Shown in pieces: positions 1 through 12,400 of a DNA stretch of 64,000 bases (position 1 is its first letter; every line of letters starts with the position of its first letter). The translations under genes and the position numbers were made by a program. The stretch spans positions 32,854,810-32,918,809 of the forward strand of contig NC_088304.1 in the NCBI RefSeq assembly GCF_032854445.1, written 5' to 3'. This DNA is from Liolophura sinensis (taxonomy: Eukaryota > Mollusca > Polyplacophora > Chitonida > Chitonidae). The notes beneath the pieces are model-generated. The model did no database searches and had not been told where the DNA came from. It saw nothing but the letters and a program-made list of their open reading frames with translations.

Positions 1-185
1 TGTGAATTGATGTGTGGCATCGTAGGTTGTGTGGATTGATGGGTTATATTGTGGGTTGTGTGAAATGATGGGTTGTATGGTGGGTTGTGTGAATTGATGG
101 GTTGTATGGTGGGTTGTGTGAATTGATGGGTTGTGTGGTGGGTTGTGTCATTTTAGAGGATGTGGGATATGGCTGGTTGTAAGTA
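1..185. repeat. Short minisatellite in NF1 intron
   Basis: Direct repeats of a GT-rich unit of roughly 26-30 bp (core gaattgatgggttgt followed by a ggtgggttgtgt segment) fill the left edge. The array runs off the window. It lies in the intron before the first NF1 exon seen here. Confidence 0.8.
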
Positions 186-441
186 TGAGTCTAGTAGTCT
201 TGTAGGTTATATGGGTGGATTGTACTTGATGTAAATTTCTAACAAAATTTAAAAATTTCGGCCAATACATTAAAATCATGAAGGGAAGATTTAGCATCAT
301 TTTCATACTGTGTTGAATGTCATAGTTTCACTCTCAAGTTGATTCATATAATTCCTTGAAAGAAGAGTATGGCCATAGACTAATAACAATCATAAATATG
401 AGTGATCATTGTTTACAAATTTTGGTTTCTGTCTTTACCAG
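186..441. other. NF1 intron remainder
   Basis: AT-rich intron sequence up to the acceptor at 440-441 (tctttaccag). I see no gene or repeat in it. Confidence 0.6.
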
Positions 442-3400
442 TCCTTGGAATCAATCATGATGGAAACGAGAGAACCACTGGAATGGCATTTTAAACAACT
501 CGATCACTCAATGGGACTCAGCTTTAAAAACAACTTTAACTTTGCTCTAGTGGGTCACCTGCTCAAAGGTAAGATTGACAAGTTGATGTGTGTTTCATGT
601 TAAAAGAACACCTTGTTCCTTATTTTGATGTTACTCATTGTTTTGGTGGTTTGATATGTAGATAGTATAACACCACTGGGAGTTCCATTTCTCCCCTGAA
701 CTGTATAACACATGTTCAGCATGCTGATCGGTGTCATCTAAGTGGGATGTTTTTGAGTATGGCATAAAACACCAATCAGATAATAAAATAAATCAACATA
801 GTGGTTCTAGCAAGAAGGAACATGGGCATGTAGGATTGAAGAGACATGTGATCCTTTAGTCTAAAGGTTGATTTTAGACTTCAGGGACTTTCTGCAAATT
901 TGACTAACACAAGACTAAATGTATACATCGATAAAGTATCCCACATGACTTTTAAAAGCAAAACTTTTTGTCCTTTTGAAGTTGTAAAACCAAGATATCG
1001 CGGTTCAAAGTAAGGAAAAATCGCACACAATGAAAAACTTGAAAGCCCCACAAAGCTAGCAGTTTTGATCAATCAGGCTAGAGTTACATGTTTCTCTGTC
1101 ACACAAGAGCACAGCTATTTCCACTTACACAGGACTGATTGTCAGGACTGGAAATAGTTTGTTGATGACCAGGAAAAAATCGAAAGCCCTGCAGTGCTAG
1201 CAATTTTGATCAGTCAGGCTAGAGTTATTTGTTTCTCTGTCACACAAGAACACAGCTACTTCCATTTACTCAAGACAAATTGTCAGGACTGATTGTCAGG
1301 ATGATTGATTGTCAGGACTGATTGTCAGGATGATTGATTGTTGGGACAGACTGTCAGGACTGATTGTCAGAATGATTGATTGTCGGGACTGATTGTCGGG
1401 ACAGATTGTCAGAATGATTGTCAAGGTGATTGATTGTCGGGACTGATTGTTGGGACAGATTGTCAGGACTGATTGTCAGAATGATTGATTGTCGGGACTG
1501 ATTGTCAGAATGACTGATTGTCAGGACTGATTGTCAGGACTGATTGTCAGGACTGATTGTCAGAATGATTGATTGTTGGGACTGATTGTCAGGACCAGAA
1601 ATAGTTTGTTGATGACCAGGATTTTAATTAGCTTTCTCTGGCTGATTGTAAAACTCCACTGTATGTTTTATTTTTCCAGGCTTCCGTCACCCATCGCCAA
1701 CAACCCTGTCTCGCTCTGTGCGCATTCTGAACCAGCTTCTCACCATCACTGTTAAACCATCCAACAGGTACGAGCCTTGCTCTGTTTTATTGTCTGTGTT
1801 CAGTAAGTCATGAACAAAGGTGTGCAGATATACTGCAGATTTTGGCATAAAATCAATCAGTGCAAATCTAATCTAATTTTTACTTTTATTTTTGAATAAC
1901 CCAATAACTCAAAATCGGGAGACTTTAAAAATGGTACTTGTTCCTGCCTTGCTTGGCGCTCAGCACCTAGAGTTTAGAGGAACAAAACAGGAGAGGTTGG
2001 CATGATGTCAGTATAATGTGACTGGGTGGGGTGTCATGTCTGGTGTCTTCAGGATGATACTTCAGTGGCAGCAGCAGTATGGCAGCATGGACTCACCCAG
2101 CCACAAGAAGACACAGTATATGTGCACACACCTAATGGAACCTCGTTGCCACATGACTGAAAAATTGTGAAGGACAACCCCAAGCATACACACATACATA
2201 CCTGTTACGTGATGAAAATCTACCTTGTGAAGTCCTCATGTTCAGTGATGGTTGATTAATATGGCAGATTATGTGTAAAACGTGGCCTGTTGTATATACA
2301 GAGCCTGACACATGTAAGCTGGTATTCAGTCGAGTTTATGAGACGACTTAAATATGCTCAGACTTTTCACTTTCAGAGACAAGTTTGAGATTCATCCAGA
2401 CACAGTTTCATATCTTGCTGGTAAGTTTAATAAGGCAGGTGCAGATGTTATGCTTATTACAAATTTTTTTCTTTGTTTTTAGGTGTATGAGAATAATTGT
2501 GTCACACAGTTGATCAAAAACCAACGCAGATTACTTTTGGTCTGGTTACATGAATCTATACATTTCCTTTTCACACTTTGATTTCCATGTAACAACTTAG
2601 TTTTGTGCGATTTAGATAAAAATTGTGTGTTGGTTCATTGTGTGGCATCTCCCAGTCAAGTTTGAAAACCTGACTGATCCATGCGTATGTTGTATATTCT
2701 TAATGGGATATGAGTCCTCTGAATCAGCATGTTAGATTCTTGGCAGGATGAGACATGTAGGTACTGTAGTTCTTCAAACATTTCCCTTGTTTGCAAGGTG
2801 TTTATTCAAGCATATTCTGAAGGCATTTTTCTGTGTTGACTGATGAGATTATTCTTTTTGTGAAGCCCTGAAACTGGTCAATCCAAACAATGTTGTTTTG
2901 TCTCCAAACCAGGTTAAAAAACGTGCACAAATTGCACTGAAAATTGCTCTTTCGTATGTGACAAGGTTGAGGAATTGGGATATATTTTCATTCAAGCCAG
3001 TAGGTGTTTTACACACACTACAGTATTTTTAGTTATTAACACTATTGTTTAGAGACCTGGGGATTTGAGTTTATCAGCCCCTCTGCATTGATAACTCATG
3101 TCGGTACTGTTTTAAACTTTCAGCGCTGGTATCGGTGTCAGAAGAGGTCAGAGGTCGTTGCCGCTTACGTCACCAGACCAGCCAGTACACCATGACAGAG
3201 TCGCCTTCCAATGACAGTATTAGTGCAGAGCTGTGTCAGCCTCCTGCAGGGCCCGTCCTGGTCAGCCCAGGGGCCCCCTCAGTGCAGCTATTGGCGGTGT
3301 CGCCCGGCCAGTCATCCCCACCGCAGCCTCAGTCCTCCCCTCTCCCCTCCCCCCAGCCCACGGGCACCCAGACAGGCCCCCCCATGATGTCAACACGCTC

Positions 3401-6400
3401 CAAACAGAAAAGCTGGGACCAGTTAGACCAGACGGCTGTTCATGCTGCCAGGATGCAGAAAAATACCCACATCACACAGTCACAGGTGATTAAGTCATCT
3501 TTTTTTTTTTTTTTTGACTTACTTGTAGGGATAAGAATGATATGACCTGCATGAAGTGTGACACACCTTTCGGTCATAGATTTAGCCAGAATTGAAATCA
3601 GAACGTATCATTTCCAAATTTCTCCTATTTTCCCTATCTGTCTCAAGTTTATTTTGTCAGAATAGGGCGCCTCAAAGACACTGAGACACCCTTCTGGCTA
3701 AACCTATGTTTTTGTGTTTGGGATGACCATTGGGTTGAGAGGACTTTTGTTTTTGAGATGACCACTGTTTTGGAATGACTGCTGATTTGAAATTTTATTA
3801 TTTCCATATATATATTGTTAAGATGACCCCTGTTTTATTTCCCTAACACTTTTACTACTACACAGCAACTGAGCACAACAGCCAGTCCCAAAGTGTGGAG
3901 GAGTCTAGACCTTGATCTCAACTCCAAGCACCCGTTGTTCAACACCCGCAGTAGCTCCATGCCTACGCCGGGTACTAAGAAAGCCATGGAGACAAAGTCA
4001 AGTCTGTCCCAGGTGCGGGCGGCGCGGGGGTCTGTCTCCAACGAGAACAACGTCCTACTAGACCCCGAGATTCTGACTGATTACCCCACACAAGCACTAG
4101 TTCTCACAGTTCTGGTAAGATCACAGATAGTCTTCAGCTTGGCATGTACGAGTGCTTACCCCACACAAGCACTAGTTCTCACAGTCCTGGTAAGATCACA
4201 GATAGCCCTAAGCTTGGCATACACGAGTGCCTACCCCACACATAGTCTTGGGCTTGGCATGCACGAGTGCTTACCCCACACAAGCACTAGCTCTCACAGT
4301 CCTGGTAAGATCACAGATAGTCTTGGGCTTGGCATGCACGAGTGCCTACCCCACACAAGCACTAGTTCTCACAGTCCTGGTAAGATCACAGATAGTGTTG
4401 GGCTTGGCAAGCACGAGTGCTTACCCCACACAAGCACTAGTTCTCACAGTCCTGGTAAGATCACAGATAGTCCTAAGCTTGGCATACACGAGTGCCTACC
4501 CCACACATAGTCTTGGGCTTGGCATGCACGAGTGCTTACCCCACACAAGCACTAGTTCTCACAGTCCTGGTAAGATCACAGATAGTCTTAAACTTGGCAT
4601 GCATGAGTGCTTAAGGCCATACTCCTCTCAACTAGACTGTTGTGTCAGGTCATAAGCACATGCTTTCAACCTAACGACATGACCCAGCTGGAGTTGTTCT
4701 CCAGTCATTACATGTACATGTATGTTGATGCAATCCAAAGTCGTGTGGCCTCCAGCGACTGACCAACTGCAAACGACCAGTAGTGTTGCATCTGAGGTTG
4801 TCATATATGCCATGTTTTTACACTTACGACATACTGCAACTGACTTACGCAGGTCGTCAGATTTCCAGATGCCACACTCACAATGCTGCTAAGTAGTGCG
4901 CAGTAAAAAGCTATAAATGTTGAAATGATTTGGAATACTGTCAGTGACATATAAGTTCATCCTTAACTGTTCCTTTTTTAGAAAAAAAAATGAATTACTG
5001 TAAAATATTAGCGTTTGTGCTGAAACATAAATTTTCTCACTAGGATAGAGTCTGTTCCTGTAGTTTTGAAGTGTTGATGACAAGAGGTGATCATTGACAT
5101 TCACTACAGCCAGGTGGATTGTCTGCATTACAGTGTCATATACAGGCTATTGAGTGGCCGAGGTGGTTAGCCTGCCAGATTGGCACATTGACCCAGGAGG
5201 CTCTCACCAATGCAGTGGCTGTGAGTTCAAATTCAGCTCATGCTGTCTTCCTCTCCAGCCTGAAGGTCTCCGGAAGGTCTGCCAGCAACCTAAAGATGGT
5301 GAGGTAGTGGGTTTCCCATTGGCTCTGCCCGGTTTCATCCCACCATAATGCTTGTCACAGTCGTTTGAGTGAAATATTTCTGAGTATGGCATAAACCACC
5401 AATCACATAATTAGACACTTGATTTTTAGGCAACTCTCGTGCGAAACACGACAGATGAGAACGAGGTGCGGATACTTTACGAGTATCTAGCTGAAGCTTC
5501 AGTTGTATTTCCCAAAGTCTTTCCTGTTATGTGAGTATATCTTACTGTCTCAGTACTGTACGAGTATCTAGCTGTATTTCCCAAAGTCTTTCCTGTTATG
5601 TGAGTATATCTTACTGTCTCGGTACTGTGCGAGTATCTAGCTGTATTTCCCAAAGTCTTTCCTGTTATGTGAGTATATCTTACTGTCTCGGTACTGTGCG
5701 AGTATCTAGCTGTATTTCCCAAAGTCTTTCCTGTTATGTGAGTATATCTTACTGTCTCGGTACTGTGCGAGTATCTAGCTGTATTTCCCAAAGTCTTTCC
5801 TGTTATGTGAGTATATCTTACTGTCTCAGTGCTGTGCGAGTATCTAGCTGTATTTCCCAAAGTCTTTCCTGTTATGTGAGTATATCTTACTGTCTCAGTA
5901 CTGTGCGAGTATCTAGCTGTATTTCCCAAAGTCTTTCCTGTTATGTGAGTATATCTTACTGTCTCGGTACTGTGCGAGTATCTAGCTGTGTTTCCCAAAG
6001 TCTTTCCTGTTATGTGAGTATATCTTACTGTCTCAGTACTGTGCGAGTATCTAGCTGTATTTCCCAAAGTCTTTCCTGTTATGTGAGTATATCTTACTGT
6101 CTCGGTACTTTACGAGTGTCTAGCTGAAGCCTCAGCTGTATTTCCCAAAGTCTTTCCTGTTATGTGAGTATATCTTACTGTCTCAGTACTGTGCGAGTAT
6201 CTAACTGTATTTCCCAAAGTCTTTCCTGTTATGTGAGTATATCTTACTGTCTCAGTACTGTACAAGTATCTAGCTGAAGCTTCAGTTGTATTTCCCAAAG
6301 TCTTTCCTGTTATGTGAGTATATCTTACTGTCTCAGTACTGTGCGGGTATCTAGCTGTATTTCCCAAAGTCTTTCCTGTTATGTGAGTATATCTTACTGT

Positions 6401-9400
6401 CTCGGTACTGTGCGAGTATCTAGCTGTATTTCCCAAAGTCTTTCCTGTTATGTGAGTATATCTTACTGTCTCAGTACTGTACGAGTATCTAGCTGAAGCT
6501 TCAGTTGTATTTCCCAAAGTCTTTCCTGTTATGTGAGTATATCTTACTGTCTCAGTACTGTACGAGTATCTAGCTGAAGCTTCAGTTGTATTTCCCAAAG
6601 TCTTTCCTGTTACGTGAGTATATCTTACTGTCCCGGTACTGTGCGAGTATCTAGCTGTATTTCCCAAAGTCTTTCCTGTTATGTGAGTATATCTTACTGT
6701 CTCAGTACTGTGTGAGTATCTAGCTGTATTTCCCAAAGTCTTCCCTGTTATGTGAGTATATCTTACTGTCTCAGTACTGTACGAGTGTCTAGCTGTATTT
6801 CACAAAGTCTTTCCTGTTATGTGAGTATATCTTACTGTCTGAGTACTTTACGAGTATCAAGCTGAAGCCTCAGCTGTATTTCCCAAAGTCTTTCCTGTTA
6901 TGTGAGTATAACTTACTGTCTCAGTACTGTGCGAGTATCTAGCTGTATTTCCCAAAGTCTTTCCTGTTATGTGAGTATATCTTACTGTCTCAGTACTGTG
7001 CGAGTATCTAGCTGTATTTCCCAAAGTCTTTCCTGTTATGTGAGTATATTTTACTGTCTGAGTACTTTACGAGTATCTAGCTGAAGCCTCAGCTGTATTT
7101 CCCAGTCTTTCCTGTTATGTGAGTATATCTTACTGTCTCAGTACTTTATGAGTATCTAGCTGAAGCTTCAGCTGTATTTCCCAAAGTCTATCCTGTTATG
7201 TGAGTATATCTTACTGTCTGAGTACTTTACGAGTATCTAGCTGAAGCCTCAGCTGTATTTCCCAAAGTCTTTCCTGTTATGTGAGTATATCTTACTGTCT
7301 CGGTACTGTACGAGTATCTAGCTGTATTTCCCAAAGTCTTCCCTGTTATGTGAGTATATCTTACTGTCTCAGTACTGTGCGAGTATCTAGCTATATTTCC
7401 CAAAGTCGTCCCTGTTATGTGAGTATATCTTACTGTCTCAGTACTGTACGAGTGTCTAGCTGAAGCTTCAGCTGTATTTCCCAAAGTCTTCCCTGTTATG
7501 TGAGTATATCTTACTGTCTCGGTACTTTACGAGTGTCTAGCTGAAGCTTCAGCTGTATTTCCCAAAGTCTTTCCTGTTATGTGAGTATATCTTACTGTCT
7601 CGGCACTGTACGAGTGTCTAGCTGAAGCTTCAGCTGTATTTCCCGAAGTCTTTCCTGTTGTGTGAGTATATCTTACTGTCTCGGTACTTTACGAGTGTCT
7701 AGCTGAAGCTTCAACTGTATTTCCCAAAGTCTTTCCTGTTTTGTGAGTATATCTTCCTGTCTCAGTACTGTATGAGTGTCTAGCTGAAGCTTCAGCTGTA
7801 TTTCCCAAAATCTTTCCTGTTGTGTGAGTATATCTTACTGTCTCGGTACTTTACGAGTGTCTAGCTGAAGCTTCAACTGTATTTCCCAAAGTCTTCCCTG
7901 TTATGTGAGTATATCTTACTGTCTCAGTACTGTACGAGTGTCTAGCTGAAGCTTCAACTGTATTTCCCAAAGTCTTTCCTGTTGTGTGAGTATATCTTCC
8001 TGTCTCAGTACTGTACGAGTGTCTAGCTGAAGCTTCAGCTGTATTTCCCAAAGTCTTTCCTGTTTTGTGAGTATATCTTCCTGTCTCAGTACTGTACGAG
8101 TGTCTAGCTGAAGCTTCAACTGTATTTCCCAAAGTCTTTCCTGTTATGTGAGTATATCTTACTGTCTCAGTACTGTACGAGTGTCTAACTGAAGCTTCAG
8201 CTGTATTTCCCAAAGTCTTTCCTGTTATGTGAGTATATCTTACTGTCTCGGTACTTTATGAGTGTCTAGCTGAAGCTTCAGCTGTATTTCCCAAAGTCTT
8301 TCCTGTTGTGTGAGTATATCTTACTGTCTCAGTACTGTACGAGTGTCTAGCTGAAGCTTCAGCTGTATTTCCCAAAGTCTTTCCTGTTATGTGAGTATAT
8401 CTTACTGTCTCAGTACTGTAAGAGTATCTAGCTGTATTTCCCAAAGTCTTTCCTGTTATGTGAGTATATCTTACTGTCTCAGTACTGTAAGAGTATCTAG
8501 CTGTATTTCACAAAGTCTTTCCTGTTATGTGAGTATATCTTACTGTCTCAGTACTGTGCGAGTATCTAGCTGTATTTCCCAAAGTCTTTCCTGTTATGTG
8601 AGTATATCTTACTGTCTCGGTACTGTGCGAGTATCTAGCTGTATTTCACAAAGTCTTTCCTGTTGTGTGAGTATATCTTACTGTCTCAGTACTGTACGAG
8701 TATCTAGCTGAAGCTTCAGTTGTATTTCACAAAGTCTTTCCTGTTATATGAGTATATCTTACTGTCTCAGTACTGTGCGAGTATCTAGCTGTATTTCACA
8801 AAGTCTTTCCTGTTATGTGAGTATATTTTACTGTCTCAGTACTGTGCGAGTATCTAGCTGTATTTCACAAAGTCTTTCCTGTTATGTGAGTATATCTTAC
8901 TGTCTCAGTACTGTGCGAGTATCTAGCTGTATTTCCCAAAGTCTTTCCTGTTATGTGAGTATATCTTACTGTCTCGGTACTTTACAAGTGTCTAGCTGAA
9001 GCTTCAGCTGTATTTCCCAAAGTCTTTCCTGTTATGTGAGTATATCTTACTGTCTCGGTACTTTACAAGTGTCTAGCTGAAGCTTCAACTGTATTTCCCA
9101 AAGTCTTTCCTGTTATGTGAGTATATCTTACTGTCTCAGTACTGTACAAGTATCTAGCTGAAGCTTCAGCTGTATTTCACAAAGTCTTTCCTGTTATGTG
9201 AGTATACCTTACTGTCTCGGTACTTTATGAGTATCTAGCTGAAGCTTCAACTGTATTTCCCAAAGTCTTTCCTGTTATGTGAGTATATCTTACTGTCTCA
9301 GTACTGTACGAGTATCTAGCTGAAGCTTCAGCTGTATTTCCCAAAGTCTTTCCTGTTATGTGAGTATACCTTACAGTCTCGGTACTTTATGAGTGTCTAG

Positions 9401-12400
9401 CTGAAGCTTCAACTGTATTTCCCAAAGTCTTTCCTGTTATGTGAGTATATCTTACTGTCTGAGTACTTTATGAGTATCTAGCTGAAGCCTCAGCTGTATT
9501 TCCCAAAGTCTTTCCTGTTATGTGAGTATATCTTACTGTCTCAGTACTGTGCGAGTATCTAGCTGTATTTCCCAAAGTCTTTCCTGTTATGTGAGTATAT
9601 CTTACTGTCTCAGTACTGTAAGAGTATCTAGCTGTATTTCCCAAAGTCTTTCCTGTTATGTGAGTATATTTTACTGTCTGAGTACTTTACGAGTATCTAG
9701 CTGAAGCCTCAGCTTTATTTCCCAGTCTTTCCTGTTATGTGAGTATATCTTACTGTCTCAGTACTTTATGAGTATCTAGCTGAAGCTTCAGCTGTATTTC
9801 CCAAAGTCTATCCTGTTATGTGAGTATATCTTACTGTCTGAGTACTTTACGAGTATCTAGCTGAAGCCTCAGCTGTATTTCCCAAAGTCTTTCTTGTTAT
9901 GTGAGTATATCTTACTGTCTCGGTACTGTACGAGTATCTAGCTGTATTTCCCAAAGTCTTTCCTGTTATGTGAGTATATCTTACTGTCTCAGTACTGTGC
10001 GAGTATCTAGCTATATTTCCCAAAGTCTTCCCTGTTATGTGAGTATATCTTACTGTCTCAGTACTGTACGAGTGTCTAGCTGAAGCTTCAGCTGTATTTC
10101 CCAAAGTCTTCCCTGTTATGTGAGTATATCTTACTGTCTCGGTACTTTACGAGTGTCTAGCTGAAGCTTCAGCTGTATTTCCCAAAGTCTTTCCTGTTAT
10201 GTGAGTATATCTTACTGTCTCAGCACTGTACGAGTGTCTAGCTGAAGCTTCAGCTGTATTTCCCGAAGTCTTTCCTGTTGTGTGAGTATATCTTACTGTC
10301 TCGGTACTTTACGAGTGTCTAGCTGAAGCTTCAACTGTATTTCCCAAAGTCTTTCCTGTTTTGTGAGTATATCTTCCTGTCTCAGTACTGTACGAGTGTC
10401 TAGCTGAAGCTTCAGCTGTATTTCCCAAAATCTTTCCTGTTGTGTGAGTATATCTTACTGTCTCGGTACTTTACGAGTGTCTAGCTGAAGCTTCAACTGT
10501 ATTTCCCAAAGTCTTTCCTGTTATGTGAGTATATCTTCCTGTCTCAGTACTGTACGAGTGTCTAGCTGAAGCTTCAGCTGTATTTCCCAAAGTCTTTCCT
10601 GTTTTGTGAGTATATCTGCCTGTCTCAGTACTGTACGAGTGTCTAGCTGAAGCTTCAACTGTATTTCCCAAAGTCTTTCCTGTTATGTGAGTATATCTTA
10701 CTGTCTCAGTACTGTACGAGTGTCTAACTGAAGCTTCAGCTGTATTTCCCAAAGTCTTTCCTGTTATGTGAGTATACCTTACTGTCTCGGTACTTTATGA
10801 GTGTCTAGCTGAAGCTTCAGCTGTATTTCCCAAAGTCTTTCCTGTTGTGTGAGTATATCTTACTGTCTCAGTACTGTACGAGTGTCTAGCTGAAGCTTCA
10901 GCTGTATTTCCCAAAGTCTTTCCTGTTATGTGAGTATATCTTACTGTCTCAGTACTGTGCGAGTATCTAGCTGTATTTCACAAAGTCTTTCCTGTTATGT
11001 GAGTATATCTTACTGTCTCAGTACTGTGCGAGTATCTAGCTGTATTTCCCAAAGTCTTTCCTGTTATGTGAGTATATCTTACTGTCTCGGTACTGTGCGA
11101 GTATCTAGCTGTATTTCACAAAGTCTTTCCTGTTGTGTGAGTATATCTTACTGTCTCAGTACTGTACGAGTATCTAGCTGAAGCTTCAGTTGTATTTCAC
11201 AAAGTCTTTCCTGTTATATGAGTATATCTTACTGTCTCAGTACTGTGCGAGTATCTAGCTGTATTTCACAAAGTCTTTCCTGTTATGTGAGTATATCTTA
11301 CTGTCTCAGTACTGTGCGAGTATCTAGCTGTATTTCACAAAGTCTTTCCTGTTATGTGAGTATATCTTACTGTCTCAGTACTGTGCGAGTATCTAGCTGT
11401 ATTTCCCAAAGTCTTTCCTGTTATGTGAGTATATCTTACTGTCTCGGTACTTTACAAGTGTCTAGCTGAAGCTTCAGTTGTATTTCCCAAAGTCTTTCCT
11501 GTTATGTGAGTATATCTTACTGTCTCGGTACTTTACAAGTGTCTAGCTGAAGCTTCAACTGTATTTCCCAAAGTCTTTCCTGTTATGTGAGTATATCTTA
11601 CTGTCTCAGTACTGTACAAGTATCTAGCTGAAGCTTCAGCTGTATTTCCCAAAGTCTTTCCTGTTATGTGAATATATCTTACTGTCTCAGTACTGTACGA
11701 GTATCTAGCTGAAGCTTCAGCTGTATTTCACAAAGTCTTTCCTGTTATGTGAGTATACCTTACTGTCTCGGTACTTTATGAGTGTCTAGCTGAAGCTTCA
11801 ACTGTATTTCCCAAAGTCTTTCCTGTTGTGTGAGTATATCTTACTGTCTCAGTACTTTACGAGTGTCTAGCTGAAGCTTCAGCTGTATTTCCCAAAGTCT
11901 TTCCTGTTGTGTGAGTATATCTTACTGTCTCAGTACTGTACGAGTGTCTAGCTGAAGCTTCAGTTGTATTTCCCAAAGTCTTTCCTGTTATGTGAGTATA
12001 TCGTACTGTCTCAGTACTGTACAAGTGTCTAGCTGAAGCTTCAGCTGTATTTCCCAAAGTCTTCCCTGTTATGTGAGTATATCTTACTGTCTCAGTACTG
12101 TACGAGTATCTAGCTGAAGCTTCAGCTGTATTTCACAAAGTCTTTCCTGTTATGTGAGTATATCTTACTGTCTCAGTACTGTACTAGTATCTAGCTGAAG
12201 CTTCAGCTGTATTTCACAAAGTCTTTCCTGTTATGTAAGTATATCTTACTGTCTCGGTACTGTGCGAGTATCTAGCTGTATTTCCCAAAGTCTTTCCTGT
12301 TGTGTGAGTATATCTTACTGTCTCAGTACTGTACGAGTATCTAGCTGAAGCTTCAACTGTATTTCCCAAAGTGTGAGTATATCTTACTGTTCATTTATTT

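Noticed and set aside
3893-4655. Plus-strand frames of 205 and 142 codons across 3.9-4.65 kb
   Set aside because: The true exon ends at 4114; the remainder is read-through of the exon 5/donor array. Splicing to 5430 restores the conserved neurofibromin sequence.
5477-12057. Long open frames on both strands through the NF1 array (for example 196 and 208 codons on the minus strand)
   Set aside because: Unit lengths of 69 and 81 bp are multiples of three, so any stop-free unit stays open when repeated. The DNA is copied exon end plus intron, and frames change wherever units mutate.
5471-12392. CRISPR-like repeat structure
   Set aside because: Repeats are contiguous with no unique spacers, the host is an animal, and the units match the adjacent exon.
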